Source: a virus
Direction: 5' to 3' (one strand)
IMG/VR virus record: IMGVR_UViG_3300044825_001507
Location: 1 to 42,881 of that record
Length of the DNA: 42,881 bases
This document shows positions 22,593 to 32,873 of the stretch, in pieces. The position numbers and the translations under genes were made by a program. How positions within the stretch are numbered: the stretch's first letter is position 1; the number at the start of each line of letters is the position of its first letter. The notes beneath the pieces were generated by a model. It searched no databases. It was given only the letters and a program-made list of their open reading frames with translations, and was not told where the DNA came from.

Positions 22593-25500
22593 AACAACAA
22601 GCACTTATAAACTTTCAGTTATTGCTGAGACAGGCACTTCTGCGGAAGAACTCGGCGAACTGCTTGTACTTCTCAAAGACCTTAAAGTAAATGTAAAAGA
22701 CTTCTATAGTACATTATCGAAGGGTGATGGTGGTAAATCTTTCTTCTCCCACGACCTTAAATTAGAAGCAAATAACCTACGGTCGCTAGCAAGGGCTATA
22801 GGAGAAGTTAAGTATGCCTTGCACTCGCAGGATATGGGAATAGCTAAAATGCTACTTTCAAAGGAGCAGATACTTAATATGGCCGAGTATCGAGACCTTG
22901 AGAGTAAATTACGCACAGGGGAAGAGCAAACGACGCAACATATTACGGCCCAACTAGCGGAGCGTGGTAAAGCCACTGTAAGTGAGTTTAAGAAAACAAG
23001 CAATGCCCTACTTAACCAGGAAGAATTGCTTGAATCTGAAAGCGCAAGGGTTATATTAAATGGAGAAACGACCCGTATAGGGATTATACGCAGTTATGCC
23101 AACCAGCGTAAAGCTATTATGCGTTCGTTGGCACTCGACCTTAAAGAGTTAGAAGAAATAATTTATAAATCGGAAGACCCGGAAAAGCTAGTATCATTTG
23201 CGAATGCTATGAGAGCTAGCCTTGTGGCCGATTCAATGGAGAAATTGCGTTTAGCACAGGCGCAAGCGCAAGCAACACTAGCAGAACAAGATAAATTTAA
23301 GCAAGCACTGCAAAGTACGAGTAATTTATTTAAGGAATACATAAATGACTATAGGAGTCAAATAGACGTTGAAATAGCTATTGCCAAACATGGGGAAGAC
23401 ACTATACGGGGGATAGAGCTAAAACGCGCTCATGACATTCTTACGATTCGTAAAAATACTGATATTGCGATAAAAACACTCATTGCTAACGCGCAAAAAG
23501 AAGGCCCAACAGCCGACACAACCGCGTTAACTAATGAGATGAATCGCGTTACGTTAAGTGCAGAGAAGGCTGAAAAGGCTATACAAAGTGAAACCCAAGC
23601 TAGACTTGAGGCAATTAAAACTGAAAAGGAAATTTATGATAAGAAAAAAGAATGGATTACGCAATATCTGCGTTATAATGAAAAAGCAGTAGAGCTATCG
23701 CTGGCACACGAACAGGCGGTTATGCTAGGGGGCAATGATAGCCTTAAGGCATTGCAGACGAAATATCAGCAAGACCTACTAGCTATTACTAGAGAGTATG
23801 AGGCTAAACGCGATGAGGTAAATCAGCAATACTTAGAGAATAAGATTGCTAGGGAAAGTACGGTACAAAGGAAGCTAAATGCCCTTATGGAGGAACGAAG
23901 CGCAAGAGCTATCGAGGCTTATGCGCCTATTAAACGCTATAAGGATGAGGAAGCAGCAATAGCAGCGTTGCTTCGTAAGCAAAAAGAGGCTAATAAAGAA
24001 GCCGTGGCCTCTATACAAATGGCTAATAAAATTGAGCTATCTGTATACCGCACAGGGTTAGAGTCTAAAGAGACTAAATTGCTCATGTTTGCTGAACGTG
24101 AGAAAGAGATTTATAAAAGTCTAGCTGCCGCCTTAGCTTCTATTGATGATAAGATTAAAAATAAAACTATAACAACATTAGAAGAAGCTACGCAAGCAAG
24201 AAATGCCATTATAGGTAACTATAAGGCGCAACTAACGAATTTACAGCGTGCAATCGCCTCGGTTGAACCTAACCCGGAAAAGGTAAATGCTTATAATATG
24301 AACCTTGCCCAGAGCATAGCGCATTACACTAAGGTGTACGCTATTATGGGCAGCATTTATACTATATCTAATAAGATACAAGAGGTTTTACGAGAAATAC
24401 CTAAAGAAGGTATTGAGCTTGAATCTACCTTTGCTAGCTTAGAAGCTACTATGGGTAGTGCAACTGAATCCGCCATGCAATTCCTTAAAATAGATAAGGA
24501 AGCAAAAAGGACAGGTATTGCAGTAAATACACTGCGTGAGAACTTTAGGAACTTCGCGGCATCCTCGACTATGGCCGGTGAGAGCGTCGAGACAACGTGG
24601 GAAATCTTTAAGAATATAAACACTGTAATGACTACATTACATGCTAGTGGGGATAAAACCGCGCATGTATTTCTAGCCATTGCACAGATGTTTAACAAAG
24701 GTAAAATTCAAAGTGAAGAGCTAGTTAAACAGCTTTCAAACTACCTACCTGGTGCATTCTCTAGTTTTGCTGCTGCAACCGGTAGAACTACTATGCAGCT
24801 TGCGGAGGAAATGAAGAAGGGAAATGTATATGCCCATAAAGAGCTTGATGCGTTTTCACGCTTTATGGCCGAACGCTTTGGAGGTAGCGCATTTGAAGCA
24901 GCGCGAGAAGGGCTTAATGCTGCTATAGGGGATTACCAAACCGCAGTAACTAAACTTGAAGATAATGTTTATAGAACATTTGAACAAACTCTAAAGACGC
25001 TACTTAGGGGTGTCACTTCGTATGTAGACGCCCTCACGGAGGCTTCTGCCGATACCTATAAATTCAGTGAAAGCATTGGGGCAGTTCGTGGTGCCCTAGA
25101 AGGGCTACTTGGTATTGCGGCAGTTCAGACGCTTATTTCACTTTTGCCAAAAGTACTTAATCCTGCGGGATTGGCTATAACAACTTTTGGTGCTAGCCTT
25201 GGCTACTTAAACGTACAATTAGATAAGGGAGCTGTTGTAACTGATGTATTATTGCATAAGTTAAGTGAATTGCAGAAAATACCGGAGGAAGAAGCTGCAT
25301 TAAAGCGCATTGATTTACTTAAAAGGCAAAAAGATGTAACTGAAGCATTCACGCAAGCACAAAAAAGCCTTCAAGACTACACTAAATCGGCTGAACCTAT
25401 GCTGTCTAATGAAAATGCAGCAGCTAAAGGTAGAGTTGATGAGTTTATAAAGAAATTAAATGAGCAAAAAGGGCAAATAGTTGTACTTGGGGAAACTATA

Positions 25501-27750
25501 ACAAGGGAAAGTTTGGCTATACCGGAGAACGCTGACCCGAGGGTTGTATACCATACTTACTTTGAGAAGATAAAAAGCGTCGTAGAGGCAGAGCTAACTA
25601 GGGTTAATAAAGCTGTCGCAGATTATAAGCCTACTGCTCCGGGGGAGAATACTGCGCTATTTGAAGCATTCAAGATGAGTGAGAAGGATGTATCATCATT
25701 TGAAAAAGGTCTTCGTAAACAGTTTGAAAAGTATCAACAAGTTCATCGGGAGCAGTTAAAAGAATTTATAGCTGCCAGGGAAGCTGACATTGAGGCTCTA
25801 AAGACTAAAGCATCGCCCGCCATTGGTGAAATATCACCACAAGAAGCCTTGCAGAAGACGCTTGAATTGCAACAGCAAATAGCAGAAGCTAGTAGAAAGT
25901 CTAAAGAAGAGGAAATAGAGTATGCAAAGCAGTTGCATCAGACTTTCATTGAAGTTGGCTCTACTATTAAAAAGGATATAACATTACTTAGTGATGAGTT
26001 ACCTAATGCCATTAAATTAGCAGAAAGCAGCTTAAAGACGGCTGATTATAGAACATTAACTAAGGCACAGCGAGGCAATTTAGTTAATGCCGATAGCACT
26101 GCTATTGGGCCGATGCAGACTACACGCGCTGCTTACCTTGAAGGTATGGGCGTAAACGACAATAATAGAAAAGCACTAGAGGAACGCTTCAATAATGCTT
26201 ACAAAATAATTCATGAAATTGCTACGCAAGCAAAGAATGAATTAAACCAGGTTCAAGTAGACGCATTGCAGGAAACGGAAAAAGCTGGACAGGCTTACCT
26301 AAACCAGCAGATAGAGAATTTTGGCAGAATTAAACTAGCACTGCTTGCTTATAAAGAGGGGCCATCTTCCGTCAGGGCATGGTTGACTTCTATAAATAAG
26401 ACAGCAGCAGAAGTCACAGAAGATGAGATAAATGCTAGGTTAAAGACACTAGGTGGGGCCGCTGAAGCCTACGTTAACAAAGTGCTATCTTCTGCCGTTA
26501 AATCATCCACGATGACTAAAGAGCAGAAAGAGGAACTTGTTTTAAGTTCTGAACTTCTTAAATTAGACAGTGAACGGGCAGAAATTCAGAGTAAGACGGC
26601 AAAGGACATCGCATTAGCCCAACGAACGTATGCTGCGCTAACGCAAGAGTTTGAAAAACAAGCCAAAAGTACTGCGGCTACGGTCGGGGCAGCTATTGAC
26701 GCGCTGTTGGGTAAGCCAACAAAGACCTATAATGACTACTTAGCGAAGGCTGTTGACTTAGATAGGGCTATAGCATTCTATGAAACGCAAAAAACTAGCG
26801 AAGCCACCAAACAAGTTGAATTGCTTAAACAACAAAAGACCCTTTATGAGGCATTAGCGAGTGCTAAAGATAAAGAACTTGCTACTCAAAAAGCATTAGA
26901 AAATAGCCGGTCACTTGCAGGGCATCGCGGCAGCATTGTGCAGGCGCAAATGGGGGCGGGGCTTATTGGAGAATGGGAGGGGGCTTCTCGGCAAACTGAA
27001 ATTAACAAGCAGCTAATGGCAGACACGCAAGCGGCATTAGATGCTTGGAAGAAGCAAAAAGAGACCCTAACTGGCGCGGGTCAACCAGTCCCAGAGTCAT
27101 TAACTAAAAATATCGAAGAAGCACAATGGCAATTACAGGAACTTGGTATAACGGGCGATGTTGTTGCGAACAAAATAAGAACTACACTACAAGGGGCTTT
27201 TGCTAATTCATTTAAGGACTTTATATCAGGGGCTAAAAGTGCCAGCGAGGCTATGCAAAGTTTTGCTATGACTATACTAGATAGTGCTATGCAGATTATG
27301 GCTAATAAAATAGCCATGATGTTCCTCTCTAAAGTGGCTGGCATACCAGGACTTAGCTTTTTGGGCGGCGCAGAAGCAGCTGTGCCTAGCGCAAAAGGTA
27401 ATGTTATAAGCGATGGGAAGGTAAAGCCATTTGCTAAAGGTGGTATAGTGACTTCGCCCACCTTATTCCCACTCCGTAATGCAACTGGTTTAATGGGAGA
27501 AGCAGGGCCAGAGGCAATAATACCTTTACAGCGGGGTAAAGACGGTAAATTAGGTGTTGCAAGTGGGCAAGGTACATCGTATAATACAGTCAATAATATC
27601 TCAGTTACTATAGAAAAGTATACAGGTAAAGATGACCCAGAAACTACGGCTGCAAAAATCGCTGAAGCAATATCGAGAAAAATTGCTAAAGAAGAAATTG
27701 CATCAGCAAGCCGTAAAGGTGGTCGACTAGCCCCTGTAGGAGCATTCTAA
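22582..27750 (+). CDS. Tape measure protein with embedded lytic transglycosylase-like domain
   Basis: At 1722 residues this protein sets tail length; by the usual relation of about 0.15 nm per residue the tail would be roughly 250 nm. Residues 1-570 are charged coiled coil. About 590-800 is the conserved tape-measure domain (IELESTFASLEATMGSATES, VKQLSNYLPGAFSSFAAATG). Residues about 1140-1310 resemble an SLT domain: Glu1148 in KLAESSL, AIGPMQTT (1174-1181), LALLAYKEGPSSV (1252-1264) and a later EAYVNKVL. The C-terminus has hydrophobic stretches and the GEAGPEAIIPL motif common in tape measures. The start has an AGAGG ribosome site. Confidence 0.93.
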   Translation: MATETTSTYKLSVIAETGTSAEELGELLVLLKDLKVNVKDFYSTLSKGDGGKSFFSHDLKLEANNLRSLARAIGEVKYALHSQDMGIAKMLLSKEQILNMAEYRDLESKLRTGEEQTTQHITAQLAERGKATVSEFKKTSNALLNQEELLESESARVILNGETTRIGIIRSYANQRKAIMRSLALDLKELEEIIYKSEDPEKLVSFANAMRASLVADSMEKLRLAQAQAQATLAEQDKFKQALQSTSNLFKEYINDYRSQIDVEIAIAKHGEDTIRGIELKRAHDILTIRKNTDIAIKTLIANAQKEGPTADTTALTNEMNRVTLSAEKAEKAIQSETQARLEAIKTEKEIYDKKKEWITQYLRYNEKAVELSLAHEQAVMLGGNDSLKALQTKYQQDLLAITREYEAKRDEVNQQYLENKIARESTVQRKLNALMEERSARAIEAYAPIKRYKDEEAAIAALLRKQKEANKEAVASIQMANKIELSVYRTGLESKETKLLMFAEREKEIYKSLAAALASIDDKIKNKTITTLEEATQARNAIIGNYKAQLTNLQRAIASVEPNPEKVNAYNMNLAQSIAHYTKVYAIMGSIYTISNKIQEVLREIPKEGIELESTFASLEATMGSATESAMQFLKIDKEAKRTGIAVNTLRENFRNFAASSTMAGESVETTWEIFKNINTVMTTLHASGDKTAHVFLAIAQMFNKGKIQSEELVKQLSNYLPGAFSSFAAATGRTTMQLAEEMKKGNVYAHKELDAFSRFMAERFGGSAFEAAREGLNAAIGDYQTAVTKLEDNVYRTFEQTLKTLLRGVTSYVDALTEASADTYKFSESIGAVRGALEGLLGIAAVQTLISLLPKVLNPAGLAITTFGASLGYLNVQLDKGAVVTDVLLHKLSELQKIPEEEAALKRIDLLKRQKDVTEAFTQAQKSLQDYTKSAEPMLSNENAAAKGRVDEFIKKLNEQKGQIVVLGETITRESLAIPENADPRVVYHTYFEKIKSVVEAELTRVNKAVADYKPTAPGENTALFEAFKMSEKDVSSFEKGLRKQFEKYQQVHREQLKEFIAAREADIEALKTKASPAIGEISPQEALQKTLELQQQIAEASRKSKEEEIEYAKQLHQTFIEVGSTIKKDITLLSDELPNAIKLAESSLKTADYRTLTKAQRGNLVNADSTAIGPMQTTRAAYLEGMGVNDNNRKALEERFNNAYKIIHEIATQAKNELNQVQVDALQETEKAGQAYLNQQIENFGRIKLALLAYKEGPSSVRAWLTSINKTAAEVTEDEINARLKTLGGAAEAYVNKVLSSAVKSSTMTKEQKEELVLSSELLKLDSERAEIQSKTAKDIALAQRTYAALTQEFEKQAKSTAATVGAAIDALLGKPTKTYNDYLAKAVDLDRAIAFYETQKTSEATKQVELLKQQKTLYEALASAKDKELATQKALENSRSLAGHRGSIVQAQMGAGLIGEWEGASRQTEINKQLMADTQAALDAWKKQKETLTGAGQPVPESLTKNIEEAQWQLQELGITGDVVANKIRTTLQGAFANSFKDFISGAKSASEAMQSFAMTILDSAMQIMANKIAMMFLSKVAGIPGLSFLGGAEAAVPSAKGNVISDGKVKPFAKGGIVTSPTLFPLRNATGLMGEAGPEAIIPLQRGKDGKLGVASGQGTSYNTVNNISVTIEKYTGKDDPETTAAKIAEAISRKIAKEEIASASRKGGRLAPVGAF

Positions 27751-28128
27751 ATGGCGAACTTCATACTGTTACCACTTCCTGAAAAAATACTTGTTGATGC
27801 AGCAAAAACAACGACCTTTAGAACGCTTCGGGCTTCTTTTGGTGACGGCTATAGTCAACGTGCCCCTGATGGTATAAATGCCAGAAGCGATAAATGGGAT
27901 ATAAAGTGGGGTGCGCTAACGCTTGAGGAATTACAAATTGTTGAAGCTGCACTAGACTCTGTTGGCGGTCATGGGATTTTACTCTGGACACCTATCGGGG
28001 AGACCGTCCAAAAGAAGTTCGTTAACACAAAAGCAACGTACTCGCGCACAAGGGTTAATAGTACTGCGTACACTGTAAGTGTATCCCTCGATGAAGTATT
28101 TGACATACAACCGACGCCGACGGCATAG
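27751..28128 (+). CDS. Minor tail protein M (lambda gpM family)
   Basis: A 125-residue tail-tip protein. The sequences RASFGDGYSQRAPDGINAR (near 30-48), DKWDIKWGALTLEELQIVEA and GILLWTPIGE match the phage minor tail protein M family. It begins directly after the tape measure stop and precedes the L-like gene by 11 nt, the exact lambda order. It is expected to cap the baseplate-like tip ring. Confidence 0.88.
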   Translation: MANFILLPLPEKILVDAAKTTTFRTLRASFGDGYSQRAPDGINARSDKWDIKWGALTLEELQIVEAALDSVGGHGILLWTPIGETVQKKFVNTKATYSRTRVNSTAYTVSVSLDEVFDIQPTPTA

Positions 28129-28139
28129 CAAAGGTATTT

Positions 28140-28637
28140 ATGGATTCCGTTAAAACTGCCTTCATCGAATTATTTGAACTCCATATCCCTGCGGCAATTC
28201 CACTTACCCCTGGCATATCCCGTGACTTCTACTTCTGTAATTCAGGAAATGTTACGTTCACTCGCGGCGGCGCAACGCAACAATATGTTGCTTTCCCAAT
28301 AGCCATATCCGGCATTGCCCAAACATCTAGCGGTGCGCCACCACGGCCTAAACTTAGCCTTTCCACAGTTGACCCCCTAGTTAGTCAATTAGCCTTTCTT
28401 TACTCCGACATCGTAGGGACAAAAGTAGTTTACATACGGACATTTGAAGAATACCTAAGTAGTGGTATTGGCTCATATCCATTAAACATGGAAATACTTG
28501 CTAAAACAAGCCATAATAAGAATGGTCTTGAGTTTGAACTCCGGTTTCCAACTGACAGAGAAACAGATTATCTTCCAAAGAAACAGATGCTTAGGAATGA
28601 ATACCCTGGTATGGGTACAAATAAGAGGGCGATGTAA
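28140..28637 (+). CDS. Minor tail protein L (lambda gpL family), shortened
   Basis: A 165-residue protein with the gpL pattern: an N-terminal LFELHIPAAIP, FYFCNSGNVTFTRGG, then VAFPIAISGIAQTSSGAPPR and a C-terminal FELRFPTDRETDYLPKKQML. Lambda L has 232 residues and ends in a cysteine-rich [4Fe-4S] domain; this protein stops at NEYPGMGTNKRAM and has only one Cys, so that domain is absent. An AAAGGT ribosome site precedes the ATG. It still fits between M and K. Confidence 0.85.
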   Translation: MDSVKTAFIELFELHIPAAIPLTPGISRDFYFCNSGNVTFTRGGATQQYVAFPIAISGIAQTSSGAPPRPKLSLSTVDPLVSQLAFLYSDIVGTKVVYIRTFEEYLSSGIGSYPLNMEILAKTSHNKNGLEFELRFPTDRETDYLPKKQMLRNEYPGMGTNKRAM

Positions 28638-28639
28638 CA

Positions 28640-29398
28640 ATGATTGCAAGCAACAGTTTCAAGAACTTGTCGGCTGAAACGTGGGAGCAAATAGCTGAAT
28701 TGGCCTTAACCCGCTTTCCAAAAGAACTATGCGGGGTACTGCACGGTGGTGAGTTTATAGAACTTGAGAATATCGCAGAAGAGCCTGAAACATCCTTTAG
28801 GTTTGACCCTGCACAGTATGTTCACTATGAATCTTGTGATGCAATAATACACAGTCATACTAAGAAGCATAAGCGGGCTTATAGGCTCGACCTACGTACC
28901 CCATCGCGTGCGGACAGAATTGGCCAGATTGAAAGTAACAAGCCTTGGGGAATAATTGCAACGGATGGAAACAGCGTTATGGAACCTATTTGGCTTCCAA
29001 GGACGCCGAACAATAGCTATTTGGGTCGCCCATTCATCTGGTTCATAAACGATTGCTACACACTTGTGCAAGACTATTACTTGCATGAGTTCGGCATCCG
29101 TCTTATAGACCATGCACTTGAGTTTGACTATATGCAAGGGCATCGTTTGCAAGATAAGGTATTTGAAAAATACATTAGTGCAGCGGGCTTTGTCGAACGT
29201 GATGTTGTAGGGGAACTTCGCAAAGGGGAACTACTTTTGCTGAATCATGCCGGTGTTGAGCAATCCCACTTAGGTATTTATACAGGGGAGACTGTGCTGC
29301 ATCAGGACATACTGTCTACCATAGTTTCCATTGACAGAGTGTATCATAAGATAAGTAGAGTGCTGACGCATCCTGCCGTTAAATTGGAGGCTGTATGA
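28640..29398 (+). CDS. Tail tip peptidase K (JAB/MPN plus NlpC/P60 domains, lambda gpK-like)
   Basis: A 252-residue two-domain protein. The N-terminal JAB domain keeps the metal motif IIHSHTKKH (His71, His73) and TPSRAD (Ser89, Asp92). The C-terminal NlpC/P60 domain has Cys139 in NDCYTLVQDYY and His210 in QSHLGIY, with His221 nearby as further candidate. Such proteins act in tail-tip assembly and local peptidoglycan cleavage at DNA entry. It overlaps the next gene by 4 nt (ATGA). Domain order and size match lambda K. Confidence 0.92.
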   Translation: MIASNSFKNLSAETWEQIAELALTRFPKELCGVLHGGEFIELENIAEEPETSFRFDPAQYVHYESCDAIIHSHTKKHKRAYRLDLRTPSRADRIGQIESNKPWGIIATDGNSVMEPIWLPRTPNNSYLGRPFIWFINDCYTLVQDYYLHEFGIRLIDHALEFDYMQGHRLQDKVFEKYISAAGFVERDVVGELRKGELLLLNHAGVEQSHLGIYTGETVLHQDILSTIVSIDRVYHKISRVLTHPAVKLEAV

Positions 29399-30015
29399 TA
29401 GTTATGCCTATGGGGAAATACGATGTTTTTCCGAAAAAGGAAATACCTGCAACCACGTTACGGCAGCTTCTTGCTGGACTTCGCAGGGAATATGGGCAGC
29501 ATTTCATACAATCGGTTCGTGGGCACGCAATACTGTTTAGCGGTGACACAAGCGTACCGCCATTTGCGCTTGTCGAGCATGGCTTTGACATGGATATAAG
29601 TGCTTATGGGTATCTTGGGATAGTACCAGAAGTAGCGGGAAATGAGCCAATATCATTCACTGCTATTGCGGCAAATATAGTAGCTTATTCCGGGGTTGTT
29701 TCCGCCTTCGGTTTATCCGCAAGTACAGCCCTTTTTCTTGTTGATGCAGTTGTGCTTGTCTTACAAGTTGGGCTTGCAATCGGCCTTGGTATGCTTGCCC
29801 AAGCAATATCGCCCACGCCTACAACAAAAGATGCTAAACAAGCACAAAAGCGTGAGTCTAGTCTATGGAATGGTAACCAAGCAACAAATATAGAAGGTAG
29901 TGTATTGCCAATGGTATTTGGTAGCCCCTTTTGTGGCGGCGGGGTTATGATAGCTAATAGTCTTACGACAGAAGACATCTCACTTGTGACGCCAATTACT
30001 CCTATACAGCCATGA
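29395..30015 (+). CDS. Tail assembly protein I (lambda gpI family)
   Basis: A 206-residue protein with a ubiquitin-like N-terminal part (PATTLRQLLAGLRREYGQHF), an FIQSVRGHAILFSG strand, and a hydrophobic Ala/Gly-rich middle (LVLQVGLAIGLGMLAQAISP) of the type seen in lambda I. The C-terminus includes NIEGSVLPMVFGSPFCGGG, typical for this family. The GGAGG ribosome site is within the K gene. ATGA overlaps link it to both K and J. Confidence 0.9.
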   Translation: MIVMPMGKYDVFPKKEIPATTLRQLLAGLRREYGQHFIQSVRGHAILFSGDTSVPPFALVEHGFDMDISAYGYLGIVPEVAGNEPISFTAIAANIVAYSGVVSAFGLSASTALFLVDAVVLVLQVGLAIGLGMLAQAISPTPTTKDAKQAQKRESSLWNGNQATNIEGSVLPMVFGSPFCGGGVMIANSLTTEDISLVTPITPIQP

Positions 30016-32873
30016 CAAGCCAATTCACGCACAAAAGCAACACCGGAACCGGCCTAACTATTTATGGCGAGGGTAAAGGGGGTAAAGGCGGTGGAAGTGC
30101 CCCCATTGAAGAAGATGATACTCTTGCAAGTAAGCAAGTGTTGCGGGTTCTATATGCCGTTAGTAATGGGCCAATCCACTCAGTGCAGGAAGTTTACATA
30201 AATAGAGTTAAACTAGCACAAGATGCCGATGGGAAATATAATATACCTGGAGTAATAACGGACTATCGTGACGGGGATATTGCACAGGCGGTTATAAGGG
30301 GGTTTTCAGCAGTAGAAGCAGCCTCCGGCATAGCGACACCACTAAAAGTTAGAAAGTCCGGCAACCAGTATCAAATAATACCTGTTCCTGCTTCCCGCGA
30401 TAGACTTCGCATAACTATGGTGTTAGACAGCCTGCGGTTTGTCGATGAAGACGGTAACATCAGAAAGTATGAAGTCAGTTTTTCTTTTGCAACAGGGCTT
30501 AACGGTACATATAGCTCATTTGATATAGGTTCTAAGCAAACTGTTACTAAATCAGGTAAATCCTCGGGTGCATACGCATTCGATGTAATCGTGGAGAAGC
30601 CAGCAGCAGCAGAACTTATCACTACCTCTTGGTACGTCCTGGTTGAGCGTGTCACAGAAGATGATGACGACGCCATCACAAAGCGCACAAAGTATTCGTC
30701 TGCAACGATTGCTGCCCTAACGGAAATAACAGACGTTAAACTAACATATCCCACTACTGCCCTTATAGGGATGACCTTTCTAAAGGCTAAACGATTAGGC
30801 GGGGCATTCCCTGACCTTATTTATAAAGTACGTGGGATACTTGTGCCCGTGCCGAGTGCAACATACTATACCCCCGAAACAGGGACATACTCTGGTATAT
30901 GGAATCTGACAAGTTGGGCAAACATAGGTTACCCAAGTGCTAATCCTGCTTGGCAAATACTATACTTGTTACGCGATACTACCTTTGGGCTAGGTATTAG
31001 TGATAGCGATATAGACATCGGGGCATTCTATGCTTTTGCAAAGTATTGCGACGAAGCCATACCTATGTATGAGTTTACCCGCAACGAGGCTACTGGCCAA
31101 TGGACGTATGAGCAAACTAGTACGCGCCGACGCTATGAACTCCACAACCAGTTTAATGAAAGGGAACCAGCTATACAAATGCTGGCCTATTTCTACAGTG
31201 CCGGTATAGCACGTCCAACCATCAGCAAAGAGGGTTTACATTCTGTTGTTTGGGACAGGCCACGGCTTCCGTCAATACTCGTAACGAATAACAATGTTGT
31301 TGACGGGGTGTTTACATACGGGTCAAACTCACTCGACGAACGGTATACTACTGTAACTGCAATATACAACGACATTAACGAAGTTGGGAAAACTACGACT
31401 GTAACGGTTCCGCTAACGTCTTCACAAGATGATTGGGAAGCAGAGGAGAGGATGCTGGCAGCAAGGTATGGTTACAAATCCCTAGACTTACCCCTTATAG
31501 GGTGTTATAATCGTGACCAGGCAATAGTTAAAGCACGTTGGGCACTTTACAGGAACTCTATCCTGACGGAAACACTGGCATTTGCCGTGCTATTCGACGG
31601 ATTGTCGTTTGAAATAGGAGACATAATTCAAGTAATGGATGAGTTCCGCGACACAAGTGCTATGCACGGAAGGATAGAAATGGCGATACCAAACAGTAGG
31701 AAACTTCTGCTAGACCGCCAGCTTACCTTTGTTGGTGGGACTCCATATACAATCCATTACTATTCTGCCACTGGACTAAAGAGTAAGCAAATAGTGCCAG
31801 ATAGCGCAGATACAGTTACAACTAACATAGTTACGCTCACTGTAGCAGCTACCCCAACTCCAGAATCTCCATTCATAATAACATCATCTGTAACCGCCGG
31901 TACGCTTTGGGAAATAGTAGGACTCTCTGTCAGTGAAGACACGCAACAAATAGCTGTTAGTTGTGTTGCTTATAGCGATGCCCTCTATGAGTATATGGCT
32001 CGAAAAGTTAAGATTGAGAAAAACCCAGTATATGCTACAGTTTCCCCTGCAATCTATACAGTTCCCCCCGTTGAAAATGCAAGTATAAGCTCTAGTGCAA
32101 TATCGGCACTTCAGCCTAATATGCTTGTAAAATGGGAGTGGTTTTACGACGATACCGTTAGACAAAAATACCGTAATATGCAAGCAGCCTATGCGGCTTC
32201 TCCAACAACGGCACAAATACCCTACATACCTAATCCGTACACCCCTGAATTTGAGGTATGGTATCAACACTCTCCAACAGGAGAAGCATATACAAAGATT
32301 GAAACTAACCTTATGGAAGTGGAAATTCCAAAAGTAACTGATGGACTCTATACTTTTAAGATTTTTGCTGTTAATGCTAAAGGTGTCCCGTCTGTTCCAG
32401 TAACAATCGCAGATTATTCACCGACAATAAAGGACTTAGACACGGTAACGTATACAACAGGAATTCTTGATGCCTCAGAGACAGAAACAGGTAGTTTTAC
32501 TATTTTCAAAAAGTACGACCTAGAATACATTGAAGTATCTGCCCCTTGTAAAATAAAACTTTACAGAGGCCCTATTGGAACGCTTCCGGTAACTATAGAC
32601 GAGTTAACACTAGAAACTCAACAACTTGACCAAGTGATTATGCGTGCGGAATACACAGATAAAAACTATGTACCATTCTTTACTGCTGAAATAACTGAAA
32701 CTGACGGATTAGACATTGACCCTCCTATTAGAGGAAAACACACAAAGATTGTTGGAGACAGTTATGATTTGGCTCAAGTAAAACTGAGTTCAACAGCCGG
32801 AATAAAAGTGATTAACTTAAGTGGTACGAGGCAAGCAATTACAGTGCGCTTTTGGGTGAGGAAATTAGCATGA
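30012..32873 (+). CDS. Central tail tip / host specificity protein J (lambda gpJ-like)
   Basis: A 953-residue protein that forms the central tail tip and contacts host receptors. The start (GKGGKGGGSAPIEEDDTLAS, LRVLYAVSNGPIHSV) is the hallmark of gpJ proteins, with FPDLIYKVRGILVPVPSA near 275 and NPAWQILYLLRDTTFGLG near 315 also typical. The C-terminal 250 residues include a fibronectin-III-like segment (EVWYQHSPTGEAYTKIET) and a variable end. It is shorter than lambda J (1132). It overlaps both neighbours by ATGA. Confidence 0.92.
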   Translation: MTSQFTHKSNTGTGLTIYGEGKGGKGGGSAPIEEDDTLASKQVLRVLYAVSNGPIHSVQEVYINRVKLAQDADGKYNIPGVITDYRDGDIAQAVIRGFSAVEAASGIATPLKVRKSGNQYQIIPVPASRDRLRITMVLDSLRFVDEDGNIRKYEVSFSFATGLNGTYSSFDIGSKQTVTKSGKSSGAYAFDVIVEKPAAAELITTSWYVLVERVTEDDDDAITKRTKYSSATIAALTEITDVKLTYPTTALIGMTFLKAKRLGGAFPDLIYKVRGILVPVPSATYYTPETGTYSGIWNLTSWANIGYPSANPAWQILYLLRDTTFGLGISDSDIDIGAFYAFAKYCDEAIPMYEFTRNEATGQWTYEQTSTRRRYELHNQFNEREPAIQMLAYFYSAGIARPTISKEGLHSVVWDRPRLPSILVTNNNVVDGVFTYGSNSLDERYTTVTAIYNDINEVGKTTTVTVPLTSSQDDWEAEERMLAARYGYKSLDLPLIGCYNRDQAIVKARWALYRNSILTETLAFAVLFDGLSFEIGDIIQVMDEFRDTSAMHGRIEMAIPNSRKLLLDRQLTFVGGTPYTIHYYSATGLKSKQIVPDSADTVTTNIVTLTVAATPTPESPFIITSSVTAGTLWEIVGLSVSEDTQQIAVSCVAYSDALYEYMARKVKIEKNPVYATVSPAIYTVPPVENASISSSAISALQPNMLVKWEWFYDDTVRQKYRNMQAAYAASPTTAQIPYIPNPYTPEFEVWYQHSPTGEAYTKIETNLMEVEIPKVTDGLYTFKIFAVNAKGVPSVPVTIADYSPTIKDLDTVTYTTGILDASETETGSFTIFKKYDLEYIEVSAPCKIKLYRGPIGTLPVTIDELTLETQQLDQVIMRAEYTDKNYVPFFTAEITETDGLDIDPPIRGKHTKIVGDSYDLAQVKLSSTAGIKVINLSGTRQAITVRFWVRKLA

